From Hyphococcus lacteus (lineage in GTDB: Bacteria; Pseudomonadota; Alphaproteobacteria; Caulobacterales; Parvularculaceae): 64,000 bases of DNA. Location: the NCBI RefSeq assembly GCF_041058985.1, contig NZ_JBEHZE010000001.1, forward strand, positions 806,001 to 870,000, written 5' to 3'. Of this stretch, positions 51,944 through 60,179 are shown piece by piece. A model generated the notes under the pieces. The model ran no database searches, had not been told where the DNA came from, and saw nothing but the letters and a program-made list of their open reading frames with translations. The position numbers and the translations under genes are program-made. How positions within the stretch are numbered: position 1 is the stretch's first letter; every line of letters starts with the position of its first letter.

Positions 51944-52942
51944 ATGTCTCAACCTAATCTCGACGTTATTGGCGTCGGCAATGCAATCGTTGACGTTCTC
52001 GCCAAAGCCGATGATGCCTTTTTAGCGGCTCACGATATTCCAAAAGGTGGGATGCTGTTGATCGATGAAGAGCACGCCAGCGTTATTTACAAAGATATGG
52101 CGGCGGCCGTTGAAATTTCAGGCGGGTCGGCTGCAAACTCTATCGCGTGTATAGCCTCACTCGGCGGACATGGCGGATTTGTTGGCAAAGTCTCAGAAGA
52201 CACCCTTGGCGATATTTTTCGCCATGACTTGCGGGCGCTCGGTGTTGAGTTTGATACCAAACCACTCACCGAAGGCCCAGGCACTGGTCGGTGTTTGATC
52301 AATGTCACCGAGGATGCCCAGCGTTCGATGACGACATTTCTTGGCTCCGCTGGTTATGTTGAACCTGATGATATTGACCCGGCACAAATCAAACGCGCAG
52401 CGATTACATTTTTTGAAGGTTATCTATTTGAACAACCGGTCGCCCGTGAAGCCTTTATTCGCGCATGTCAGATCGCCAAAGATGACGGCAAGAAAACCGC
52501 ATTGACCCTTTCTGATGCAAGCTGCGTTGAGCGCCAATTCGATGTTTTGCATGATTTCATTGGCAAAAATGTTGATATCCTTTTGGCCAATGATGTTGAG
52601 GCCGCTGCGCTTTTTGAAACCGATGACATTGAAGCAATCGCAGAAAAAGCCCGCAAGCTTTGTCCGCTTACGGCGGTTACGCGTTCAGAACAGGGGTCAG
52701 TCCTGATCCCGCGTGATGGCGATATTGTCTATGTTGATGCGATCCCGCCCACCGCGCTTGTGGATACAACTGGGGCTGGTGATGCCTATGCGGCGGGGCT
52801 GCTATTCGGTCTTGCTCGCGGCTTTTCATTGGATAAAGCTGGCAAACTCGGGTCGATTGCCGCTTGTGAAATTATTAGCCACTTCGGTGCGCGGCCATCT
52901 GAGAGTCTTAAAGATCTTGCGCAAAAAGCGAGTCTTTTATAG
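51944..52942 (+). CDS. PfkB-family carbohydrate kinase (adenosine kinase-like)
   Basis: A 332-residue cytoplasmic kinase. Signature 1 lies in EISGGSAANSIACIASLGG, and the anion hole/catalytic base motif 2 is VDTTGAGDAYAAGLLFG near the C-terminus, with the base Asp. The N-terminal DVIGVGNAIVDVLAKADDAF and GGM near residue 35 match bacterial adenosine/ribokinase-like enzymes of alphaproteobacteria that are usually annotated adenosine kinase. The start ATG 51944 follows AAGGAA; a TTG one codon earlier is ignored. It lies 10 bases before the alpha/beta hydrolase gene, so co-transcription is likely. Confidence 0.88.
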   Translation: MSQPNLDVIGVGNAIVDVLAKADDAFLAAHDIPKGGMLLIDEEHASVIYKDMAAAVEISGGSAANSIACIASLGGHGGFVGKVSEDTLGDIFRHDLRALGVEFDTKPLTEGPGTGRCLINVTEDAQRSMTTFLGSAGYVEPDDIDPAQIKRAAITFFEGYLFEQPVAREAFIRACQIAKDDGKKTALTLSDASCVERQFDVLHDFIGKNVDILLANDVEAAALFETDDIEAIAEKARKLCPLTAVTRSEQGSVLIPRDGDIVYVDAIPPTALVDTTGAGDAYAAGLLFGLARGFSLDKAGKLGSIAACEIISHFGARPSESLKDLAQKASLL

Positions 52943-52952
52943 GGGATAACGG

Positions 52953-53807
52953 ATGAAACGCTGGCAGATCGGTTTATTACTTATAACGATACTTGCTGGC
53001 GTTTTAATCTGGAAGCGAGAACCCCTCGCCTTTGCGTGGTTTACATCGAAACTTGAAAAAACCACGCTGGCCGAACGCATAAATTTACTTGATGACGCGA
53101 TTGAAATTCGCCTTCCTGACGGCATTGGCCCGTTTCCGGTTGTTCTACAGTTTCATGGGTGCGCCGGCATTCGCCCGGAATTTCAACATCAGTGGGCGGA
53201 CATTGCCAACAATAATGGCTATGCGGCAGTAATCATCGATAGCAATTCACCGCGCGGCTATTCCCGCGAGGAATCCATTGCTGTGATTTGCGCCGGTCAA
53301 GACCTTTTGGGGTTTGAACGCGCCGGTGATGTTTTTGCTGCGCTTGAATTTGTGGAACAAGATCAACGACTGGATGAAGACCGGATTATCTTAGCCGGTT
53401 GGTCCCACGGCGCATGGACCATCATGGATTTTCTAACCATGGACACCAGAAAAGCACCGCCGGGTATTAGCGATAGCGAGGTTTCTGTTCCTGACATTGA
53501 TGGGGCGATTTTGTTTTATCCCTATTGTGGTTTCGGAACCTTGACCCGGTTCAAGCCGCTAAGCCAATCGCCAAAAATGCTTAGTTTTGTGGCGGGTTCC
53601 GATGAGGTCGTGAACGCACAGGAATGTCTGACCTATTTCGAAAAACGAAAACGACGCGATCCCTCATTAGAATTTATTACCTATACGGATGCAAATCATG
53701 TATTCGATGACCCGTTTTTAGAGCCGGATTATATTCATTGGTATAATGAAGAATATTTCAAAGATGCTGTTTCGCGCTATGAAAATTTCTTGCAGTCCGC
53801 AAATTAG
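52953..53807 (+). CDS. membrane-anchored alpha/beta hydrolase (dienelactone hydrolase-like)
   Basis: A 284-residue protein with an N-terminal anchor (IGLLLITILAGVLIW) and an alpha/beta hydrolase fold. The oxyanion-type motif is VVLQFHGCAGI, and the nucleophile Ser sits in ILAGWSHGAWT (GxSxG). The acid is probably in AGSDEVVNAQE and the His in YTDANHVFDDP. This resembles the dienelactone hydrolase group, with substrate unknown. Active on the periplasmic side by topology. Its stop overlaps the convergent coaE by 4 bases. Confidence 0.82.
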   Translation: MKRWQIGLLLITILAGVLIWKREPLAFAWFTSKLEKTTLAERINLLDDAIEIRLPDGIGPFPVVLQFHGCAGIRPEFQHQWADIANNNGYAAVIIDSNSPRGYSREESIAVICAGQDLLGFERAGDVFAALEFVEQDQRLDEDRIILAGWSHGAWTIMDFLTMDTRKAPPGISDSEVSVPDIDGAILFYPYCGFGTLTRFKPLSQSPKMLSFVAGSDEVVNAQECLTYFEKRKRRDPSLEFITYTDANHVFDDPFLEPDYIHWYNEEYFKDAVSRYENFLQSAN

Positions 53808-54406
53808 GCCTTGGTCGCGCGCGCAATAATGTCTTCATAGGCGGCTTCAACTTCGGCTCGTGTCCCCTCAAGGGATTGACCGGAATTGATCACATAGTCT
53901 GCCCGCTGTCGTTTTTGTTCGTCGGGTAATTGAAGCCGCAAAATTGCTTCAAATTTTTCAACAGTCATACCCGGGCGGGCCAAAACACGGTCGCGCTGAA
54001 TTTTCTCGCCAGCACTAACGACAACTGTTGCATCGAAAAACTTATCGCTCGCATTTTCAAACAACAGCGGAATATCAAGGACTGCCACAAGCGCGCCAGC
54101 ATGGGCCGCAGCCGTCATAAAGCGTTCGCGGTCTTCCCCCACAAGGGGGTGCACAATATCCTCAAGCTGTTGTAATGCCTCAGCATTATTCAAAACCAAG
54201 GTTGCGAGACGACCACGATCGACCTGACCATCGACTATTGTATCGGGAAATACTTTTTCAATCGCGCGCACAGCCAGACCATCTTTTTCATAAAGACGGT
54301 GGACCGCATCATCCGCATTCCAAGTGGCTGCACCCAACCCTGCGAACATTCGTAAAACCGTTGACTTTCCCATGCCGATAGATCCGGTGAGACCAATTTT
54401 AATCAT
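53804..54406 (-). CDS. coaE: dephospho-CoA kinase
   Basis: The last step of CoA synthesis: phosphorylation of the 3'-hydroxyl of dephospho-CoA. The 200-residue protein has P-loop GLTGSIGMGKSTV at residue 5, DADDAVHRLYEK and LDIPLLFENASDKFFD, all family hallmarks. I start at ATG 54406, which overlaps the aroE TGA (ATGA). The open frame extends to 54484 inside aroE with no similarity. It belongs to the leftward unit PPSR-maf-aroE-coaE beside the candidate replication origin. In many relatives dnaQ follows; here a convergent hydrolase gene takes that place. Confidence 0.95.
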   Translation of the reverse strand: MIKIGLTGSIGMGKSTVLRMFAGLGAATWNADDAVHRLYEKDGLAVRAIEKVFPDTIVDGQVDRGRLATLVLNNAEALQQLEDIVHPLVGEDRERFMTAAAHAGALVAVLDIPLLFENASDKFFDATVVVSAGEKIQRDRVLARPGMTVEKFEAILRLQLPDEQKRQRADYVINSGQSLEGTRAEVEAAYEDIIARATKA

Positions 54407-55239
54407 GCTGTTTCTCGTCTTTTGATCTCTGTAAGGAGTGTTTGTTTTAACGCCGCATCGACAATGCCGGTACCACCAAACCATTGCTTAAAGCCAGGGA
54501 CCGCCTGATGCATTAACATCGAAAGCCCGTCAATCGTATGCTGACTGCTGGCGGCTTTTAACAAGGGTGTTTCAAGCGGTGAATATACGATATCAGCAAC
54601 AATAGATTTAGGTTTAAGTGTGTTTAAATCAATTTCAAGCGACGGTTGACCGGTCATTCCAAGGCTTGTGGTATTGACCAATATGTCTGCCGTATCAAGA
54701 TTATTGCTACGACGATCCCAATCAACAACATCAAGGGAAAATTCGTCCGCCAATGCTTCGGCTTTTTCACGGGTGCGATTGGTAATCGTAATTTTTTTAA
54801 GGCCAAGGCTTTGTAGCGCTAAAATGATGCCGCGCGCGGCACCACCAGCCCCCAGAACCAGCCCATGAATACCCGGATTAGTGCTTTGCTCTTTGACCGC
54901 ATTTGCAAAACCAACAACATCCGAATTATCAGCATAGATATGGTCTTTTTGGAATGTCAGCATATTCGCTGCACCCGCTTTTTTGGCAATCTCGCTCGCC
55001 TCATCCGCCAACCGTAAAGCGTTTTCTTTATGGGGTTTGGTTACATTCACACCCGCGAACCTGACCCGGCGTAGTCCGTTGATAATTTGGCGAAATTCAT
55101 CTTCGCTCGGCGGAACAGCAACGGGTACATAATAGCCATTAATGCCAGCACGATGCGCCCATGTGGAATGGATTACTGGCGATAAAGAATAGGTGACCGG
55201 CCAGCCAACGACACCAGCAAGGATTGGGGGATTGCTCAT
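54403..55239 (-). CDS. aroE: shikimate dehydrogenase
   Basis: Reduces 3-dehydroshikimate with NADPH in aromatic amino acid synthesis. The 278-residue protein shows the substrate motif SLSPVIHSTWAHR and the catalytic Lys/Asp pair in GVNVTKPHKENA and YADNSDVVGF. The cofactor loop GAGGAARGIILAL and NRTREKAEAL (NADP Arg) follow. VADIVYSPLETPLL matches the C-terminal signature. It is co-directional with maf (start 1 base after the maf stop) and coaE (ATGA overlap). Confidence 0.95.
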   Translation of the reverse strand: MSNPPILAGVVGWPVTYSLSPVIHSTWAHRAGINGYYVPVAVPPSEDEFRQIINGLRRVRFAGVNVTKPHKENALRLADEASEIAKKAGAANMLTFQKDHIYADNSDVVGFANAVKEQSTNPGIHGLVLGAGGAARGIILALQSLGLKKITITNRTREKAEALADEFSLDVVDWDRRSNNLDTADILVNTTSLGMTGQPSLEIDLNTLKPKSIVADIVYSPLETPLLKAASSQHTIDGLSMLMHQAVPGFKQWFGGTGIVDAALKQTLLTEIKRRETA

Positions 55240-55842
55240 TTAATAAGCCAAAATATTTTCGCGCCGTAATAGGGCGAGTAATGGAAATAATGACAGCCCT
55301 AGCACTGCGTAATGATCGCCAACAATTTGGTCGAACAATCGCGCACCAAGTTTTTCGATTTGATAGGCCCCGACACTATGGAGAATTTCAGGGCCAGCTT
55401 CACGAAGATAGATATCGACTTCGTGTTCAGTTAGGGAACGCATATATAATGTTGGCCGGTCGAGATTTCGCCAGACAATTTCGCCATCTCGGGCGACCGC
55501 AATCGCGTTGATCAATGTATGTGATGCGCCTTGGGTTTCTAAAATTCGCGATTTTGCTTCGGCCATTGATTTTGGTTTATCATAGGCCCGGCCTTCAAAT
55601 TCCATGATCTGATCAGAACCAATGACTATTCCGGGTTCACGCGAAGCAACCGCCATACATTTTGCCTCGGCTAAAAGCATCGCTGTTTGTTCGAGATCTA
55701 TTCCGTCGGCTTGGGCCTGTTGTTTAATTTCATCCTCATCCACATTGGGCTTGATCACACCAAACGGCACCTCGGCCCCGTCTAAAATCGCAGCCCGAAT
55801 GGAACTACCGGAAGCTAAAATTACGCGCTGAGGAGTTGTCAT
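55240..55842 (-). CDS. maf: Maf-family nucleoside triphosphate pyrophosphatase
   Basis: A 200-residue house-cleaning enzyme that hydrolyses non-canonical nucleoside triphosphates (dTTP/UTP or m7GTP type). It opens with VILASGSSIRAAIL (usual form SASPRR, here altered), then DEDEIK and GIVIGSDQIMEFEG with the metal and base-binding residues. KPKSMAEAKSRILETQGASH and AYQIEKLGARLFDQIVGDHYAVLGL complete the pattern. The SGSSIRAA variant is common in alphaproteobacterial Maf. The 5' end overlaps PPSR by 4 bases. Confidence 0.9.
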   Translation of the reverse strand: MTTPQRVILASGSSIRAAILDGAEVPFGVIKPNVDEDEIKQQAQADGIDLEQTAMLLAEAKCMAVASREPGIVIGSDQIMEFEGRAYDKPKSMAEAKSRILETQGASHTLINAIAVARDGEIVWRNLDRPTLYMRSLTEHEVDIYLREAGPEILHSVGAYQIEKLGARLFDQIVGDHYAVLGLSLFPLLALLRRENILAY

Positions 55843-56717
55843 CGATTTTGTCTGGCTGATAATTTCGTAAGAATGGCGGCGGCTGTTTCTTCAACGGATT
55901 TTCGCGTGACATCAATGGTCGGCCAGCGATGTTTTGTATAAAGCCGTTTCGCCGCCAACACTTCTTTTCGGATAGCGTCTAAATCGGAATAATCCTCAAC
56001 TGCGGCCTCTGCGTTTAATCCGCCAAGCCGACTTTTTCGAATTTGGGTTAAACGCTCTGGTGAAGCCACCAACCCAACAACCATTGGTTTTCGCAGGGCA
56101 AATAATTCTTCGGGCGGCGGCGAGGTTGGCACCAACGGAATATTCGCCGCTTTGATCCCGCGATTTGCTAGATACATACAAGTTGGGGTCTTCGAGGTAC
56201 GGCTGACGCCAACGACCACAACATCCGCAGGCTCAAGGTCCCAGACCATCTGGCCATCATCATGGGCAAGCGTGTAATCGAGCGCGGCAATCCGTTTGAA
56301 ATAAGCATCATCAAGCTGATATTGCGCACCGGTTTTCATGGTCTGCTCTAACCCGAGATAATCGGTGAAGGCATGACGCAATGGATCGAGCACAGAGATT
56401 GCTGGCGTTTGTAATTCGCTGCACCGGATCTCCAGGAGCCGGCGTAACTCCGGATTGATCACCGTATAGAGCACCAAACCAGGAGACGCTTCTATTTCCG
56501 CAAGCGCGCGTTCCATTTGTGCCCGTGATCGAATAAGCGCGTAGATATGTTCAAGCGGTTTTGCGGCATTAAACTGCGATGCCGTTGCTTTGAGCATTGC
56601 ATTTAGCGTTTCACCGGTTGAATCCGATACAAGATGAACATGAAAGTAGGTCGCAAGCGGCTGTTTTTTTCGCACTACTTTTTCCGTGGAAGTCATATTT
56701 TCTGCCGTTTTTTCCAT
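55839..56717 (-). CDS. pyruvate, phosphate/water dikinase regulatory protein (PPSR, DUF299)
   Basis: A bifunctional Ser/Thr kinase and phosphorylase that regulates PEP synthase or pyruvate phosphate dikinase by phosphorylation. The 292-residue protein has HVHLVSDSTGETLNAM near the N-terminus and the P-loop motif VVVVGVSRTSKTPTCMYLANRG, then IPLVPTSPPPEE. This gene is the classic left neighbour of the origin in Caulobacter and Rickettsia. It is the first gene of a leftward operon with maf, aroE and coaE. ATG 56717 is used; ATG 56696 is also possible, and neither has a strong ribosome site. Confidence 0.93.
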   Translation of the reverse strand: MEKTAENMTSTEKVVRKKQPLATYFHVHLVSDSTGETLNAMLKATASQFNAAKPLEHIYALIRSRAQMERALAEIEASPGLVLYTVINPELRRLLEIRCSELQTPAISVLDPLRHAFTDYLGLEQTMKTGAQYQLDDAYFKRIAALDYTLAHDDGQMVWDLEPADVVVVGVSRTSKTPTCMYLANRGIKAANIPLVPTSPPPEELFALRKPMVVGLVASPERLTQIRKSRLGGLNAEAAVEDYSDLDAIRKEVLAAKRLYTKHRWPTIDVTRKSVEETAAAILTKLSARQNR

Positions 56718-56852
56718 TAATTGCGCACTTCTACCCAGTTATGATTCAACCCTGTGGAATTATAGGGGAAAGGTTCGTCAATTCGCGAGTGGCAATTTAG
56801 CCCCATGTATAACTGCCCGAGTCATACCAGTGAGGCGCCCAAGGGGATTTGA

Positions 56853-56874
56853 AAAGTATGACCGGTCATACTTT
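56853..56874. promoter_or_regulatory. 22-bp perfect palindrome in the candidate origin
   Basis: Half-site AAAGTATGACC followed directly by its reverse complement. A second partial copy of the core, AGTCATACC, lies about 35 bases upstream at 56819-56827. The form GTATGACC/GGTCATAC recalls GntR-type operators. It stands 136 bases upstream of PPSR and about 260 before hemE. Confidence 0.55.
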
Positions 56875-56922
56875 GCTCCCCCTTTTTGCTAGGTCTACAG
56901 GATGAATCAAGGGCGCCAAATA

Positions 56923-56931
56923 TTATCCACA
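56923..56931 (+). promoter_or_regulatory. DnaA box (perfect consensus)
   Basis: TTATCCACA matches the strong DnaA consensus exactly. It sits near the middle of the PPSR-hemE gap, 201 bases before hemE. A weaker box, TTATTCCCA, is at 56988-56996. Confidence 0.7.
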
Positions 56932-57085
56932 TTGTTTTTCAAATACGCTGCGGCGTTTGATCGGCTTTTCAACAGACTTAGGAAGACTTATTCCCACCGG
57001 TGAATCTCTGGGGGAATTTACGGTATCTTCAGGGGATTCGACTTTCCGGTGACTTTTTCCCCGGGATTCAGCCTGACTCTTAATA

Positions 57086-57100
57086 TTAATACTTTATTAA
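57086..57100 (+). promoter_or_regulatory. CtrA-type box in the AT-rich element
   Basis: TTAA TACTTTA TTAA is an exact TTAA-N7-TTAA. It lies in a tract (57079-57121) made almost only of A and T, a likely unwinding element. In Caulobacter CtrA binds similar sites in the origin and blocks replication in swarmer cells. Confidence 0.62.
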
Positions 57101-57106
57101 GAAATC

Positions 57107-57121
57107 TTTATAGAAAGTTAA
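57107..57121 (+). promoter_or_regulatory. second CtrA-type box (one mismatch) at the hemE leader
   Basis: TTTA TAGAAAG TTAA differs from the consensus by one base. It begins 21 bases after the start of the first box, so the two sites lie on the same face about two helical turns apart. It ends 10 bases before the hemE start, where binding could also control hemE. Confidence 0.5.
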
Positions 57122-57131
57122 GAGGAAAGAA

Positions 57132-58208
57132 TTGCGTGGTATGACCAAAGACGCAAACGACCCACAATCGGGCGAAGCTCAGTCAAAGTTCATTCGGACA
57201 TTTGAAGGTGACGTTTCAGCAGTTCCACCAATGTGGTTCATGCGACAAGCAGGTCGCTATTTGCCGGAATACCGAAAGCTAAGAGCGCAAGCCGGTTCGT
57301 TTCTCGATCTTTGCTATAATCCCGAGCTTGCCTCCGAGGTCACACTTCAACCGGTAAGGCGGTTTGATCTCGATGCAGCAATTCTCTTTGCGGATATTCT
57401 TTTGATCCCGCAGGCTCTTGGTCAGGATTTGCGATTTGTTGAAGGCGAAGGACCGAGGCTTTCACCGACCGTTAGCGAAAAAGACCTCGATCTATTCCGA
57501 AAGCGCGATGTTCATGAGACGCTTTCACCAGTTTACGAGACCGTGGCAAAAACCAAAGCCGCTCTCGGTAATGATAAAGCGCTGATCGGTTTTGCCGGTG
57601 CGCCATGGACGGTCGCGACCTATATGCTGGCTGGCGGCCCGATGAAGGACCCAGCGGTTTTGCGCCGGCAGTTTTATGAAAATCATGATTTCATCATGGG
57701 GCTTATCGACGTGCTTTGCGAAAAGACCGTTGAATATTTGATTGCACAGATTGATGCCGGTGCCGACGCCGTTCAACTTTTTGATACGTGGGCGAGTGGT
57801 CTACCTGCGCCAGTGCTGGATGCGGTTTCTGTCCGTCCGCTTGATCATATCGCTGGTCAAATTAAAAAGGCACGACCTGGTGTTCCGGTCATCTTATTTC
57901 CAAAAGGTGTCGGCGAAAAACTAAGCGAATATGGTTTGTTGAGAAATTGCGATGGCGTCGGCATTGATTATGCCATGGACCCTAGTTGGGCCAGAACCCA
58001 TTTGCCGGGCCGTGTGGTCGTCCAGGGTGGGCTTGATCCGCTTTTAGTCGTTGCGGGTGGTGCGCCGATGGAACGGGCCGCAGAGACCTATTTGAAGCTG
58101 TTTCATGATGTCCCGTATATTTTTAATCTCGGGCATGGCTTTATCCCGGAGACGCCGCCGGAAAATGTTGCGGCACTGGTGAAGTTTGTCAGGAGCTATC
58201 ATGGCTGA
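57132..58208 (+). CDS. hemE: uroporphyrinogen decarboxylase
   Basis: Decarboxylates uroporphyrinogen III to coproporphyrinogen III in haem synthesis. The 358-residue chain carries PPMWFMRQAGRYLPEYR (substrate-binding Arg), LFADILLIPQALG, GFAGAPWTVATYMLAGG and QLFDTWASGL with the key Asp/Tyr neighbourhood, plus GVGIDYAMDPSW. The start is doubtful: TTG 57132 has GAGGA 6 bases upstream, while ATG 57141 stands 15 bases from it. I use TTG. Its upstream CtrA-type boxes and position beside the candidate origin are as in Caulobacter. hemJ overlaps its 3' end by 8 bases. Confidence 0.96.
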   Translation: MRGMTKDANDPQSGEAQSKFIRTFEGDVSAVPPMWFMRQAGRYLPEYRKLRAQAGSFLDLCYNPELASEVTLQPVRRFDLDAAILFADILLIPQALGQDLRFVEGEGPRLSPTVSEKDLDLFRKRDVHETLSPVYETVAKTKAALGNDKALIGFAGAPWTVATYMLAGGPMKDPAVLRRQFYENHDFIMGLIDVLCEKTVEYLIAQIDAGADAVQLFDTWASGLPAPVLDAVSVRPLDHIAGQIKKARPGVPVILFPKGVGEKLSEYGLLRNCDGVGIDYAMDPSWARTHLPGRVVVQGGLDPLLVVAGGAPMERAAETYLKLFHDVPYIFNLGHGFIPETPPENVAALVKFVRSYHG

Positions 58209-58647
58209 TTTTCTAAGCTCGATTTATCTTTGGATTAAGTCAGTGCACCTGATCATGGTCATCGCTTGGATGGCTGGCATGATGTATCTGCCGCGGTTGT
58301 TTGTTTATCAGCATCAATCTGAAAAAGGCGGCGAGGCCGAGGGCTATTTCATTCAGATGCAGCGGCGATTGATGAAGGGGATCATTAATCCGTCGATGGT
58401 TCTGGTCTGGGTTCTTGGGATTTTGATGTTGGTGGCTAATCCGGCAATTTTGTCTGCTGGTTGGTTCCACGTAAAACTGACCATTGTTGTAATTATTTCA
58501 GGAATTCACGGGTTTTATTCGTCCTCACGCCGGAAATTCGAAGCGGGCGAGCGCCCGCGCACCGAGAAATTCTGGCGGATCATGAACGAAGTCCCCTTTT
58601 TGGGCATGATCATCATCGTGATCATGGTGATTGTGAAACCGTTCTAG
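58201..58647 (+). CDS. hemJ: protoporphyrinogen IX oxidase, HemJ type
   Basis: A 148-residue inner-membrane protein with four hydrophobic segments. It oxidises protoporphyrinogen IX to protoporphyrin IX in bacteria lacking HemY or HemG. It shows KSVHLIMVIAWMAGMMYLPRLFVY, with the essential His, and RRLMKGIINPSMVLVWVLGI, then WFHVKLTIVVIISGIHG. RRKFEAGERPRTEKFWRIMNEVPF is the typical basic loop. ATG 58201 follows AGGAGC by 6 bases and lies inside hemE, so the two are translationally coupled. The order hemE-hemJ-rho is standard in the class. Confidence 0.95.
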   Translation: MADFLSSIYLWIKSVHLIMVIAWMAGMMYLPRLFVYQHQSEKGGEAEGYFIQMQRRLMKGIINPSMVLVWVLGILMLVANPAILSAGWFHVKLTIVVIISGIHGFYSSSRRKFEAGERPRTEKFWRIMNEVPFLGMIIIVIMVIVKPF

Positions 58648-58815
58648 TTTTGCGAATCACTGATTGACGAAATCGATTGTTAGATTATATCTAGCGCAAC
58701 TTTCCTTTTTTGTGCCGCCGGAAAACCTTTCTGGGCGCGCCGTTTTTTTCATTGCTGATCTATCCAATGTCTCGCGGGGAAATTCTCGCGCGGTTTTTTC
58801 TGATTGAGGAATTCC

Positions 58816-60087
58816 ATGCTGCCTAAAACCATGTCGCTCGAAGAGCTGAAAGAAAAATCACCGGCCGATTTGGTGGCTTTCGCCGAAGAAGTTGAAGTCG
58901 AAAATGCTTCAACCATGCGAAAGCAGGATTTGCTTTTCTCGATCCTGAAAGAGCTTGCGGATCGCGATGTTGAAATTAATGGCGGCGGTGTTCTTGAAGT
59001 TCTTCCGGATGGGTTTGGTTTCTTGCGGTCACCGGATGCCAGCTATCTGGCTGGGCCAGATGATATTTATGTTTCCCCTACCCAGATCCGGCGCTTTGCG
59101 TTGCGCACCGGTGATACGGTTCAAGGCGAAATTCGCAGCCCGAAAGATGGCGAACGTTATTTTGCGCTGTTGAAAGTCCATACGATCAATTTCGAAGATC
59201 CGGAAAAAGCGCGCCACAAAGTTCACTTCGATAATTTGACACCGCTCTATCCGAACGAGCGTTTGAAAATGGAAGTTGAAGGCGCAACGTCAAAAGATTT
59301 GACAGCTCGGGTGATAGATTTGGTTGCCCCGATGGGGAAAGGCCAACGTGGTTTGATTACCGCGCCGCCACGAACCGGTAAAACCGTCATTCTTCAAAAC
59401 ATCGCGCATGCGATCGCGACGAACCACCCGGAAGCTTATTTGATCGTTTTGTTGATTGATGAACGTCCGGAAGAAGTGACGGACATGCAGCGCTCGGTAA
59501 AGGGTGAGGTTGTTTCTTCGACTTTTGACGAACCAGCGACCCGTCACGTTGCGGTCGCCGAGATGGTTATTGAGAAAGCAAAACGACTTGTTGAGCATGG
59601 CCGCGATGTGGTGATTTTGCTCGATTCTATCACGCGACTGGGCCGGGCATATAACACTGTGGTGCCATCATCCGGTAAAGTTCTGACCGGTGGTGTTGAT
59701 GCGAATGCGCTTCAACGTCCAAAACGCTTTTTTGGTGCCGCGCGAAATATCGAAGAAGGTGGCTCATTGACGATTATCGCAACCGCGCTGATCGAGACCG
59801 GTTCAAAAATGGACGAAGTCATCTTTGAAGAATTCAAAGGGACGGGTAACTCAGAGCTTATTCTGGATCGTAAAGTCGCCGATAAGCGGACATATCCGGC
59901 CATCGACATCGCAAAATCCGGAACCCGGAAAGAAGACCTTATTACGTCGAAAACAGACCTTCAGAAAGTCTTTGTGCTTCGCCGTATTCTTTCACCGATG
60001 GGTACATCCGATGCGATTGAATTCTTGATCGATAAGTTGAAACAAACCAAATCGAACAAAGACTTCTTTGATTCAATGAATACGTAA
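58816..60087 (+). CDS. rho: transcription termination factor Rho
   Basis: A hexameric RNA-dependent ATPase that ends transcription. The 423-residue protein has the N-terminal Rho_N helices (MSLEELKEKSPADLVAFAEE) and an RNA-binding cold-shock-like domain (VLEVLPDGFGFLRSPDASYL). The ATPase has Walker A GLITAPPRTGKTVILQNIA and Walker B VVILLDSITRLGRAYN, with Q and R loops, and ends in DFFDSMNT. All hallmark residues are intact. I start at ATG 58816, preceded by GAGGA; a TTG at 58804 is rejected. A 168-base leader follows hemJ, with a short weak stem and a T-run near 58721-58750 that could be an autoregulatory attenuator. Confidence 0.97.
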   Translation: MLPKTMSLEELKEKSPADLVAFAEEVEVENASTMRKQDLLFSILKELADRDVEINGGGVLEVLPDGFGFLRSPDASYLAGPDDIYVSPTQIRRFALRTGDTVQGEIRSPKDGERYFALLKVHTINFEDPEKARHKVHFDNLTPLYPNERLKMEVEGATSKDLTARVIDLVAPMGKGQRGLITAPPRTGKTVILQNIAHAIATNHPEAYLIVLLIDERPEEVTDMQRSVKGEVVSSTFDEPATRHVAVAEMVIEKAKRLVEHGRDVVILLDSITRLGRAYNTVVPSSGKVLTGGVDANALQRPKRFFGAARNIEEGGSLTIIATALIETGSKMDEVIFEEFKGTGNSELILDRKVADKRTYPAIDIAKSGTRKEDLITSKTDLQKVFVLRRILSPMGTSDAIEFLIDKLKQTKSNKDFFDSMNT

Positions 60088-60179
60088 CTGTAATCATTAA
60101 ATCGGATATTCGGGTCGGAACTAATCGCGATTTGTTTCATTGGTTTTTATGCGGGGACGTAAAAACCGGAGAAGCAGTT

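Larger units (their letters stand above)
56718..57131. other. oriC: candidate chromosomal replication origin (oriC)
   Basis: This 414-base gap between the divergent PPSR and hemE genes has the position and content of the Caulobacter-type origin. A perfect DnaA box, TTATCCACA, is at 56923-56931, and a one-mismatch box, TTATTCCCA, at 56988-56996. A 22-bp perfect palindrome is at 56853-56874. An AT-rich tract with CtrA-type boxes at 57086-57100 and 57107-57121 adjoins hemE. GGGGA(A/T)T-like motifs recur (around 56764, 56842, 57010, 57033, 57063). Genes on both sides point away from it. Direct proof is lacking, and the DnaA boxes are few. Confidence 0.72.

Noticed and set aside
54407..54484. Extended coaE start inside aroE.
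   Set aside because: The P-loop begins right after ATG 54406, which overlaps the aroE stop as ATGA. The upstream codons look like an out-of-frame reading of aroE.
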